A stretch of DNA of 64,000 nt from Rana temporaria (Eukaryota; Chordata; Amphibia; Anura; Ranidae). This document shows, piece by piece, positions 1 to 9,978 of the stretch. Each line of letters opens with the position of its first letter. The stretch's first letter is position 1. The notes below the pieces were generated by a model. It made no database searches, had not been told where the DNA came from, and saw only the letters and a list, made by a program, of their open reading frames with translations. A program made the position numbers and the translations under genes. The stretch is taken from positions 304,881,833 through 304,945,832 of the forward strand of contig NC_053491.1 in NCBI RefSeq assembly GCF_905171775.1, in the 5' to 3' direction.

Positions 1-128
1 TACCACTGTCCTTGAGGCACCCAAAGGTGCCCCAGGTCTTTTATTATCCTATTGTGTATACTTTGGGAAAAAAACGTGCCCTGTGCCGCTAAAATGTTTG
101 GGTTTGACTTGAAGAAAAGGTGGCAACC

Positions 129-298
129 CTAGTAATATCAGCACCCAAGATTGCAGTAATATCAGCACCCAAGATTGCAGTAATATCAGCACCCAAGATT
201 GCAGTAATATCAGCACCCAAGATTGCAGTAATATCAGCACCCAAGATTGCAGTAATATCAGCACCCAAGATTGCAGTAATATCAGCACCCAAGGGGCA
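129..298. repeat. 24-bp tandem repeat, about 7 copies
   Basis: A 24-bp unit containing 'atatcagcacccaagattgc' repeats head to tail with almost no divergence. The unit is a multiple of three, so it gives spurious open frames on both strands. No gene signal is seen. The low divergence suggests recent expansion or ongoing homogenisation. Confidence 0.95.
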
Positions 299-324
299 GC
301 AAAGGTGACAGAGAGGGGGGGGGG

Positions 325-478
325 TGCAAATTGTAATCTGTATAATAATCTCTCTCACGAGGCATTGCACGTTGCACCTCCCCCCTTAGATTATTATACA
401 GATTTCAATTTTATTGCAGGGGCAGCAAAGGTAGGTGACAGAGAGAGAAGGGGGGTGGGCCCGGGGGGGTGCAGATAT
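325..478. repeat. Left flank copy bordering the G-rich minisatellite
   Basis: This segment carries 'gtgcaaattgtaa', 'aatctctctcacgaggcattgcac' in shorter recognisable pieces, and 'ggtaggtgacagagagag', followed by a G/C run. The same ordered landmarks recur in the same orientation at about 6467-6615, on the other side of the minisatellite. The segment also has internal inverted symmetry around its 'attatacagatt' motifs. It looks like one ancestral sequence split or duplicated around the expanded array. Confidence 0.6.
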
Positions 479-3400
479 GGGACACTGGGATGGGAGCACA
501 GTGGGGACACTGGGATGGGGGAGGGGAGTACAGGGGGGACACTGGGATAGGGGAGGGGAGTATAGGGGGGGAACACTGGGATGGGAGCACAGGGGGGACA
601 CTGGAATAGGGTAGGGGAGTACCGGGGGGGGGGACACTGGGATGAGGGAGGGGAGTACAGGGTGGACACTGGGATGAGGGAGGAGATCACAGGGGGGACA
701 CTGGGATGAGATCACAGGGGGGACACTGGGATGAGGGAGGAGATCACAGGGGGGACACTGGGATGAGGGAGGAGATCACAGGGGGGACACTGGGATGAGG
801 GAGGAGATCACAGGGGGGACACTGGGATGAGGGAGGAGATCACAGGGGGGACACTGGGATGAGGGAGGAGATCACAGGGGGGACACTGGGATGAGGGAGG
901 AGATCACAGGGGGGACACTGGGATGAGGGAGGAGATCACAGGGGGGACACTGGGATGAGGGAGGAGATCACAGGGGGGACACTGGGATGAGGGAGGGGAG
1001 CACAGGGGGGACACTGGGATGAGGGAGGGGAGCACAGGGGGGACACTGGGATGAGGGAGGGGAGTACGGGGGGGCACTGGGATGGGGGAGGGGAGACACT
1101 GGGATAGGGGAGGGCAGTACGGCGGGACACTGGGATGAAGGAGGAGATCACAGGGGGGACACTGGGATGAAGGAGGGGAGCACAGGGGGACACTGGGATG
1201 AGGGAGGGGAGTACAGGGGGGACACTGGGATGAAGGAGGGGAGTACAGGGGGACACTGGGATGAAGGAGGGGAGTACAGGGGGGACACTGGGATGAAGGA
1301 GGGGAGTACAGGGGGGACACTGGGATGAAGGAGGGGAGTACAGGGGGGACACTGGGATAGAGGAGGGGAGTACAGGGGGGACACTGGGATAGAGGAGGGG
1401 AGTACAGGGGGGACACTGGGATAGAGGAGGGGAGTAGGGGACACTTGGATGGGAGCACAGGGGGGACACTGGGAAGAGGGAGGGGAGCATGGGGGGGACA
1501 CTGGGATGGGAGCACAGGGTGGACACTAGGATAAGGGAGGGGAGTACAGGGGGGACACTGGGATAGAGGAGGGGAGTACAGGGGGGACACTGGGATAGAG
1601 GAGGGGAGTAGGGGGGACACTTGGATGGGAGCACAGGGGGGACACTGGGATGAGGGAGGGGAGCATGGGGGGGGACACTGAGATGAGGGAGGGGAGTATG
1701 GGGGGTGACACTGGGATGGGAGCACAGGGGGGACACTGGGATAGGGGAGGGGAGTACGGGGTGGGACACTGGGATGAGGGAGGGGAGTACAGGGTGGGAC
1801 ACTGGGATGAGGGAGGGGAGTACAGGGTGGGACACTGGGATGAGGGAGGGGAGTACAGGGTGGGACACTGGGATGAGGGAGGGGAGTACAGGGTGGGACA
1901 CTGGGATGAGGGAGGGGAGTACAGGGTGGGACACTGGGATGAGGGAGGGGAGTACAGGGTGGGACACTGGGATGAGGGAGGGGAGTACAGGGTGGGACAC
2001 TGGGATGAGGGAGGGGAGTACAGGGTGGGACACTGGAATGAGGGAGGGGAGTACAGGGTGGGACACTGGAATGAGGGAGGGGAGTACAGGGTGGGACACT
2101 GGAATGAGGGAGGGGAGCACAGGGGGGACACTGGGATGGGGGAGTACGGGGGGGACACACTGGGATGAAGGAGGGGAGTACAGGGGGGACACTGGGATAG
2201 AGGAGGGGAGTAGGGGGGGGACACTTGGATGGGAGCACAGGGGGGACACTGGGATGAGGGAGGGGAGCATGGGGGGGACACTGGGATGGGAGCACAGGGG
2301 GGACACTGGGATAGGGGAGGGGAGTACAGGGGGGACACTGGGATAGAGGAGGGGAGTACAGGGGGGAGACACTTGGATGGGAGCACAGGGGGGACACTGG
2401 GATGAGGGAGGGGAGCATGGGGGGTGACACTGGGATGGGAGCACAGGGGGGACACTGGGATAGGGGAGGGGAGTACGGGGTGGGACACTGGGATGAGGGA
2501 GGGGAGTACAGGGTGGGACACTGGGATGAGGGAGGGGAGACACTGGGATAGGGGAGGGCAGTACGGCGGGACACTGGGATGAAGGAGGAAATCACAGGGG
2601 GGACACTGGGATGAGAGCACAGGGGGACACTGGGATGAGGGAGGGGAGTACAGGGGGGACACTGGGATGAAGGAGGGGAGTACAGGGGGGACACTGGGAT
2701 GAAGGAGGGGAGTACAGGGGGGACACTGGGATGAAGGAGGGGAGTACAGGGGGGACACTGGGATAGAGGAGGGGAGTACAGGGGGGACACTGGGATAGAG
2801 GAGGGGAGTACAGGGGGGACACTGGGATAGAGGAGGGGAGTACAGGGGGGACACTGGGATAGAGGAGGGGAGTAGGGGACACTTGGATGGGAGCACAGGG
2901 GGGACACTGGGAAGAGGGAGGGGAGCATGGGGGGGGACACTGGGATGGGAGCACAGGGTGGACACTGGGATAAGGGAGGGGAGTACAGGGGGGACACTGG
3001 GATAGAGGAGGGGAGTACAGGGGGGACACTGGGATAGAGGAGGGGAGTAGGGGGGGACACTTGGATGGGAGCACAGGGGGGACACTGGGATGAGGGAGGG
3101 GAGCATGGGGGGGGACACTGAGATGAGGGAGGGGAGTATGGGGGGTGACACTGGGATGGGAGCACAGGGGGGACACTGGGATAGGGGAGGGGAGTACGGG
3201 GTGGGACACTGGGATGAGGGAGGGGAGTACAGGGTGGGACACTGGGATGAGGGAGGGGAGTACAGGGTGGGACACTGGGATGAGGGAGGGGAGTACAGGG
3301 TGGGACACTGGAATGAGGGAGGGGAGTACAGGGTGGGACACTGGAATGAGGGAGGGGAGTACAGGGTGGGACACTGGAATGAGGGAGGGGAGCACAGGGG

Positions 3401-6400
3401 GGACACTGGGATGGGGGAGTACGGGGGGGGACACACTGGGATGGGGGAGGGCAGTACGGGGGGGACACTGGGATGAAGGAGGGGAGTACAGGGGGGACAC
3501 TGGGATAGAGGAGCGGAGTAGGTGGGGGACACTTGGATGGGAGCACACGGGGGACACTGGGATGAGGGAGGGGAGCATGGGGGGGACACTGGGATGGGAG
3601 CACAGGGGGGACACTGGGATAGGGGAGGGGAGTACAGGGGGGACACTGGGATAGAGGAGGGGAGTACAGGGGGGACACTGGGATAGAGGAGGGGAGTAGG
3701 GGGGGGACACTTGGATGGGAGCACAGGGGGGACACTGGGATGAGGGAGGGGAGCATGGGGGGTGACACTGGGATGGGAGCACAGGGGGGACACTGGGATA
3801 GGGGAGGGGAGTACGGGGTGGGACACTGGGATGAGGGAGGGGAGTACGGGGTGGGACACTGGGATGAGGGAGGGGAGTACAGGGTGGGACACTGGAATGA
3901 GAGAGGGGAGCACAGGGGGGACACTGGGATGGGGGAGTACGGGGGGGGGCACTGGGATGGGGGAGGGAAGACACTGGGATGGGGGAGGGGAGTACGGGGG
4001 ACACTGGGATAGAGGAGGGGAGTACAGGGGGGACACTGGGATAAAGGAGGGGATTACAGGGGGGGGGGGACACTTGGATGGGAGCACAGGGGGGACACTG
4101 GGATGAGGGAGGGGAGTACGGTGAGACACTGGGATGGGGGAGGGGAGTACAGAAGGGGCACTGGGATGAGGGAGGGGAGTACAGGGGGGACACTGGAATA
4201 GGGGAGGATAGTACGGAAGGGGCACTGGGATGAGGGAGGGGAGTACGGGGGGGGGACACTGGGAGGGGAGCACAGGGATGAGGGAGGGGATCACAGGGGG
4301 TACACTGGGATAAGATCACAGGGGGGACACTGGGATGAGGACACTGGGATGGGGGAGGGAAGACACTGTGATAGGGGAGGGCAGTACGGGGGGGACACTG
4401 GGATGAAGTAGGGGAGTACGGGGGGACACTGGGATAGAGAAGGGGAGCACGGGGGGACACTGAGATAGAGGACGGGAGCACAGGGGGACACTGAGATAGA
4501 GGAGGGGAGCACAGGGGGGACACTGGGATAGAGGAGGGGAGCACAGGGGGGACACTGGGATAGAGGAGGGGAGCACAGGGGGGACACTGGGATAGAGGAG
4601 GGGAGCACAGGGGGGACACTGGGATAGAGGAGGGGAGCACAGGGGGGACACTGGGATAGAGGAGGGGAGCACGGGGGGACACTGGGATAGAGGAGGGGAG
4701 CACGGGGGGACACTGGGATAGAGGAGGGGAGCACGGGGGGACACTGGGATAGAGGAGGGGAGCACAGGGGGGACACTGGGATAGAGGAGGGGAGCACAGG
4801 GGGGACACTGGGATAGAGGAGGGGAGCACAGGGGGGACACTGGGATAGAGGAGGGGAGCACAGGGGGGACACTGGGATAGAGGAGGGGAGCACAGGGGGG
4901 ACACTGGGATAGAGGAGGGGAGCACGGGGGGACACTGGGATAGAGGAGGGGAGCACGGGGGGACACTGGGATAGAGGAGGGGAGCACGGGGGGACACTGG
5001 GATAGAGGAGGGGAGCAAGGGGGGACACTGGGATAGAGGAGGGGAGCACGGGGGGGACACTGGGATAGAGGAGGGGAGCACGGGGGGGACACTGGGATAG
5101 AGGAGGGGAGCACGGGGGGGACACTGGGATAGAGGAGGGGAGCACGGGGGGGACACTGGGATAGAGGAGGGGAGCACGGGGGGGACACTGGGATAGAGGA
5201 GGGGAGCACGGGGGGACACTGGGATAGAGGAGGGGAGCACGGGGGGGACACTGGGATAGAGGAGGGGAGCACGGGGGGACACTGGGATAGAGGAGGGGAG
5301 CACGGGGGGGACACTGGGATAGAGGAGGGGAGCACGGGGGGACACTGGGATAGAGGAGGGGAGCACGGGGGGACACTGGGATAGAGGAGGGGAGCACGGG
5401 GGGACACTGGGATAGAGGAGGGGAGCACGGGGGGACACTGGGATAGAGGAGGGGAGCACGGGGGGACACTGGGATAGAGGAGGGGAGCACGGGGGGACAC
5501 TGGGATAGAGGAGGGGAGCACGGGGGGACACTGGGATGAAGGAGGGGAGTACGGGGGGACACTGGGATGAAGGAGGGGGGACACTGGGATGAAGGAGGGG
5601 AGCACGGGGGGACACTGGGATGAAGGAGGGGAGCACGGGGGGGACACTGGGATAGAGGAGGGGAGCACGGGGGGGACACTGGGATAGAGGAGGGGAGCAC
5701 GGGGGACACTGGGATAGAGGGGAGCACGGGGGGGGACACTGGGATAGAGGAGGGGAGCACGGGGGGGGACACTGGGATAGAGGAGGGGAGCAGGGGGGGG
5801 GACACTGGGATAGAGGAGGGGAGCACGGGGGGGACACTGGGATAGAGGAGGGGAGCATGGGGGGGGACACTGGGATAGAGGAGGGGAGCACGGGGGGGAC
5901 ACTGGGATAGAGGAGGGGAGCACGGGGGGGACACTGGGATAGAGGAGGGGAGCACGGGGGGGGACACTGGGATAGAGGAGGGGAGCACGGGGGGGACACT
6001 GGGATAGAGGAGGGGAGCACGGGGGGACACTGGGATAGAGGAGGGGAGCACGGGGGGGACACTGGGATAGAGGAGGGGAGCACGGGGGGGACACTGGGAT
6101 AGAGGAGGGGAGCACGGGGGACACTGGGATAGAGGAGGGGAGCACGGGGGGGACACTGGGATAGAGGAGGGGAGCACGGGGGGGACACTGGGATAGAGGA
6201 GGGGAGCACGGGGGGGACACTGGGATAGAGGAGGGGAGCACGGGGGGGACACTGGGATAGAGGAGGGGAGCACGGGGGACACTGGGATAGAGGAGGGGAG
6301 CACGGGGGGACACTGGAATAGAGGAGGGGAGCACGGGGGGGACACAGGGATGAGGGAGGGGAGCACGGGGGGGGGGGGACACTGGGATGAGGGAGGGGAG

Positions 6401-6410
6401 TACGGCCTCT
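479..6410. repeat. 5.9 kb G-rich minisatellite, unit about 31-34 bp
   Basis: The unit core is 'gacactgggat', then a GAGGGAGGGGAG or AGAGGAGGGGAG block, then 'tacagg' or 'cacggg' and a G-run of 4 to 12. Unit length varies mainly through the G-run. Sub-domains are visible: a 'gatcacagg' type near 700-990, a 'tacagggtgg' type near 1780-2110 and 3200-3370, and a uniform 'cacgggggg' type from about 4430 to 6330. The plus strand is extremely G-rich with repeated GGG-GGGG tracts, so G-quadruplexes are plausible. Long open frames on both strands are artefacts of a unit almost free of stop codons. Confidence 0.97.
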
Positions 6411-6466
6411 CACCATTGCATGGTCAAACCCCCATCCCTCTCTCTGCACCTACCTTTTCTGCCCTG

Positions 6467-6615
6467 CAAATTGTAAAGTGTATAATCTCTCTCACACACC
6501 ACCATTGCACGGTGCACTCCCCTCCCCTCACCTCTCTCTGAATTATACATACAGACAGTTTAAGGTAGGTGACAGAGAGAGGAGGGGGGGCCCGGGGGGG
6601 TGCACCGTTATATGG
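6467..6615. repeat. Right flank copy bordering the G-rich minisatellite
   Basis: This is a direct-orientation relative of 325-478. It has 'ctgcaaattgtaaagtgt', 'ataatctctctcac', 'ccattgcac', 'ggtgcac', 'ggtaggtgacagagagag' and a final G/C run, in the same order. The two copies are diverged but collinear. This suggests that the minisatellite expanded inside, or between duplicates of, a pre-existing repeat. Confidence 0.55.
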
Positions 6616-7388
6616 TGAGAGAGAGTCGAGATACAGTACAGGTACTACAGGATTTCAAATCTATGTGTTCTTTACCTTGTGCTCCACAGGTGGCCGGCGA
6701 CATTCACTGCTTCTCTTCTGCGGCTCTGCCTTCACACGTGACTCTGCAGTGGGCGGTGCTGGCGCCGCACAGGACGATGGAACAAGTTCTGACGCTCTGT
6801 TCTCCTGCTCGGCTCCTCCCCCAGACACGTCGCTCCAGTCCACACAGCGCGGCGGGAAGGAAAGGAAAGTGCAGCGGCTAGCATGGCGGCCGCAACCCGC
6901 CGGCGGCCGGCCCGCCGCTGCTTTTTATTGTGATGTGGCATTACCATGACTGACTGCAGCTAGGCATAGGGCAGCCGCAGGCCGCGTATAATTGTAAAGT
7001 GCGGCCGCGATGGCGGCCGCCGCCGTGGCCGACAGGCTGATCAGCTGATGAATTTGACTGACAGCAGGCGGCCTACCGGGAATTTTCCCGGTCTCCCGGT
7101 AGGCCAGTCCGGCCCTGCCTGACATGCTGGTTTTGCGGTGCGCGTTCTTGTTCTAAACATCACCGCCTAATGGGAACTATAGTTCACATTAGGCTTAGCG
7201 GTTCGCGCATGTGCAGAAGCGATTTTTTAGTTTCCAAGTGTGGATGAGAACGAGCAAAGTTCTCATGCACACTTTAGCAGCACTCCGCCCAAACCACCCC
7301 CAGTATACACCCCTTCCCGCCCCTCTGCCTATACACATTAGTATCTCCTCCCTCCTCCCACACATATTCCCGCCCCTCTGCCTATACA
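6616..7388. other. Unique-looking interval, CpG-rich in the middle, with a hairpin
   Basis: I recognise no gene here. About 6840-7030 is rich in GC and CpG, with several 'gcggccg' strings. A perfect 10-bp inverted repeat lies at 7071-7080 and 7095-7104 (gcctaccggg / cccggtaggc), and its 14-base loop has further symmetry. From about 7318 the sequence becomes the pyrimidine-rich tandem repeat into which the Ngaro element inserted. Confidence 0.6.
7318..7388. repeat. Left half of the host tandem repeat at the Ngaro insertion site
   Basis: Units containing 'ctcctcccacacatattccc' and 'gcccctctgcctatacaca' occur here and again at 14995-15092. The left side ends '...cctataca' at 7388 and the right side begins 'cattcgattctcc' at 14995. 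Joined, they recreate the unit boundary 'cctatacacattcgattctc' that is intact at about 15040-15060. No target-site duplication is needed. Confidence 0.75.
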
Positions 7389-7875
7389 TGACTATGGTAT
7401 AAATACATACACCCTTATCTGCTAAGACCCACATTTTACTCAACTTTTACCTTAATAAATAACTGAGACCACTACTGTAATCTTTGGAGTAAAAACTGGC
7501 CGTAGCAGCCTCCATTTATTTTTTAAATAACCTTTTTAAATATTAAAACACATTAAATAACATTTCCACACATAAACATAAGTAAACCTGAAACACAATA
7601 TTAACACTACTGGTGCTGGACTTTGCAGGCACATTAAACCATTTTAACCATGCTAAAACTTTTATGAGCACTGCGATACCTAAATCTGGTCTTAGGCCTC
7701 AAGCCGACAAGCTGACTCAGAGACGACCTTACCTGACCGCAGTGCCCCCATTAACCCCTTCCCAGCTACACCTTGGTAGACTGGACTACCAGCCCCTTCA
7801 GAACCCATACCACCTCTGGGTAATGGCATCCACTTTAGGGTACTTTCTTCTCCTGCAAAGTCCAAAACACCCGCC
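7389..7875 (-). repeat. Ngaro terminal repeat B2
   Basis: This 487-bp repeat runs from 'tgactatggtataaa' to 'ccaaaacacccgcc'. It is an almost identical direct copy of B1 at 8210-9204, which contains an extra 504-bp insertion. It is the outer 3' end of the minus-strand element. The 'ttaccttaataaataac' at about 7447-7463 is the uninterrupted version of the site occupied in B1. Confidence 0.92.
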
Positions 7876-8034
7876 GCCGCCACGACATCATAACTTCGCC
7901 CTGTGTGGAGAGACAGAAAAAAGAAAAAACAGGAAAGCACCCCAGACCACAAACACCCTATCACATCCCCATTTTTACCCCCATAAACCAATCGCCCCCT
8001 CAAACCAACCAGCAAAAAAGGGAGGGTGGGTGGG
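7876..8034 (-). other. 159-bp segment between A2 and B2, not matched elsewhere in the element
   Basis: The segment begins after the last base shared by B1 and B2 and ends where A2 starts. It contains an A-rich stretch, 'gagacagaaaaaagaaaaaa', and a C-rich one. In the textbook Ngaro layout A2 and B2 abut. Here this block belongs either to an extended A2 whose A1 partner lost it, or to a later insertion. No gene is visible. Confidence 0.6.
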
Positions 8035-8209
8035 AAACTTCGCCCCTCGTGCTGTTAGCCCGGGAAGCGTGGGAGGGTGATTTATAACCTCCCCTCCCAC
8101 CGCTCTCCTTCACTGCAACCCCTCCCACTGACCATGGCAGGGCTTTCCTTTAACCCCGTCATGGCCGGCCCTGCGCCTATGCTGTGGGTTTTTTGCTCCG
8201 GGCCTCTCT
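8035..8209 (-). repeat. Ngaro terminal repeat A2
   Basis: A 175-bp copy of A1 from 'aaacttcgcccctcg' to 'ctccgggcctctct', with essentially no differences by eye. It sits between B1 and B2, as the Ngaro split-repeat model requires. It contains 'gatttataa' and GC-rich stretches that could include promoter sequence on the minus strand, but no start site can be assigned. Confidence 0.9.
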
Positions 8210-9204
8210 TGACTATGGTATAAATACATACACCCTTATCTGCTAAGACCCACATTTTACTCAACTTTTACCTTAAAGCGGTAGTTCACCCTCCTTCACC
8301 CCATTATTCCATTACTTTCGGCATCGTAGCGCGAGCTACGGTATGCCGGTCTTAAATTTTTAATCCCCGTACTCACTGTGCTATTGTTGATTGAAGAATC
8401 CGACTCCCGCGGGGAATGGGCGTGCCTATGGAGAGGGAGGATGATTGACGGCCGGCTCTGGCACGTCACGCTCCCCGAAGACAGCCGGAGTAGGTCTCGG
8501 CTATTCACAGCGCCTGCGCACAGGCTATGCGCAGGCGCCGTGAATAGCCAAGCCTATTTCGGCTATTTCCGGAGAAGCGTGACGTGCCAGGGCCGGCCGT
8601 CAATCACCTTCTCTCACCATAGGAACGCCCATTCCCCGGATTCTTCAATCAACGATAGCACGGTGAGTACGGGCATAAAAAATGTAAGACCGGCATACCG
8701 TAGCTCGCGCTACGATGCCGAATTTAATTGTCTAATAAAAAAAAACTTTTTTTTTTTTTTTAACAGGGCGAACCCCCGCTTTAATAAATAACTGAGACCA
8801 CTACTGTAATCTTTGGAGTAAAAACTGGCCGTAGCAGCCTCCATTTATTTTTTAAATAACCTTTTTAAATATTAAAACACATTAAATAACATTTCCACAC
8901 ATAAACATAAGTAAACCTGAAACACAATATTAACACTACTGGTGCTGGACTTTGCAGGCACATTAAACCATTTTAACCATGCTAAAACTTTTATGAGCAC
9001 TGCGATACCTAAATCTGGTCTTAGGCCTCAAGCCGACAAGCTGACTCAGAGACGACCTTACCTGACCGCAGTGCCCCCATTAACCCCTTCCCAGCTACAC
9101 CTTGGTAGACTGGACTACCAGCCCCTTCAGAACCCATACCACCTCTGGGTAATGGCATCCACTTTAGGGTACTTTCTTCTCCTGCAAAGTCCAAAACACC
9201 CGCC
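8210..9204 (-). repeat. Ngaro terminal repeat B1, interrupted by a MITE
   Basis: This is a direct copy of B2. It follows A2 immediately, starting at 'tgactatgg', and ends at 'aaacacccgcc' before the SGNH frame. It is 995 bp long because a TTAA-flanked element occupies 8277-8780. Subtracting 508 bp (element plus duplicated TTAA) leaves 487 bp, exactly the length of B2. Confidence 0.92.
8277..8780. mobile_element. TTAA-flanked palindromic MITE (piggyBac-like)
   Basis: TTAA at 8273-8276 and at 8781-8784 flank a 504-bp insert whose ends are inverted repeats: 'agcggtagttcaccct' on the left and the complement of 'agcgggggttcgccctg' on the right. The interior is a long imperfect palindrome. 'gcgagctacggtatgccgg' and 'cccattccccg' occur on one arm and their complements on the other. 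The empty site is present in B2 at about 7450. There is no coding capacity. TTAA duplication is the signature of piggyBac-type transposition, and the non-autonomous status is clear from size. Confidence 0.9.
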
Positions 9205-9226
9205 ACCAGCACCCAAAGGTAACTCC

Positions 9227-9822
9227 TTACCTTTGGGCGCCCCTCCACACCCTCAACGCTCGCTGGATCCCGTCTTGAAGGCCCAACACCCACATGTCAA
9301 TCCCCACGTCGGTCAAATGTACTCCATCTTTCAGCTGATACCTCCACATATCCACCTCCAGCTCAGGGTGTCTAACCACCAAGCCACCATTCCTGATCAC
9401 AAACTTAGCCACGTCCCGATTGATCTTTCTCCTGGCCCTGTTCACGCCTTCCCACGATCTGGCCATCCGCCATGATGACCTGCCCACAATGTCGGACCAT
9501 ATCACTACCGTATCCGGGTAGGACATGCGAATTCGCAGAAAATCGAATTTGATGTCGCGTGCGACATCCAACATAGTACGAATCCCAAGGTCGTTGCCCC
9601 CCGCATGTATCAACAAAACATCCGGCGGGCGATCCAACCGTGCAAACTTGTGCACTTCCGGCACCACCCTGCTCCACAACATCCCCGGGAACCCCAACCA
9701 CCGCACCATCGCTTCCTGTCTTGGGATCCCCAGCTGTCGACCGTCCGGTCGCCTATCTGCTCTTGCCGCCCCCCTATGAACGAAGGAGTGGCCCATAATC
9801 CAGACCAGCCCTTGTCCCGCAC
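9227..9822 (-). CDS. SGNH (GDSL-like) hydrolase domain of the Ngaro element
   Basis: The frame shows the SGNH signature blocks: block I GHSF with the nucleophile serine, block III GGND, and block V DGVHL supplying the Asp-His pair about 150 residues after the serine. SGNH enzymes are serine esterases or acetylesterases. A domain of this type is a known extra module of Ngaro elements, but its role in retrotransposition is not established. An ATG at 9865 keeps the same frame open, but the residues it adds look like intron. I place the coding start at 9822, the predicted 3' splice site, because splicing from the end of the recombinase frame joins the two in frame. All catalytic residues are present, so this copy may be functional. 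If the intron is not used, translation could start at the ATG at 9865 or at the internal Met just before GHSF. Confidence 0.85.
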
Positions 9823-9978
9823 CTGAAAGACAGCAAGTAAGAAAACCATCACAAATAAGTCCCATCGGGAGACGAACCCCATCCCCGACCCCAACATGTT
9901 CCCTTAACCAAAAAACCCCCGTTCCACTCCCACCAACATTGGAAGTGGCCCCTTAACTTTCTTGGGACGTATGTTAAC
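9823..9978 (-). other. Predicted 156-bp intron joining recombinase to SGNH domain
   Basis: On the minus strand the recombinase frame ends at 'gtgcag|gttaac', a good 5' splice site whose TAA (9976-9974) is the recombinase stop codon. Upstream of the hydrolase lies 'cttacttgctgtctttcag|gt', a polypyrimidine tract with a consensus 3' splice site ending at 9823. Exon 1 contributes one base and exon 2 two bases of a glycine codon, so the phases match. Splicing would remove the stop and fuse the domains. This is inferred from sequence only. Confidence 0.6.

Noticed and set aside
120..308. Regular short repeats resembling a CRISPR array
   Set aside because: Units are contiguous with no unique spacers, the context is eukaryotic and no cas gene is present. 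The same holds for the other arrays.
386..6449. Very long open frames (up to about 1285 codons) in the G-rich array
   Set aside because: They read low-complexity Pro/Ser/Cys peptides from a stop-poor tandem unit, in several frames at once on the same strand. No gene structure.
6840..7140. CpG-island promoter of a host gene
   Set aside because: The stretch is CpG-rich but short, and no exon or convincing coding frame follows on either side.
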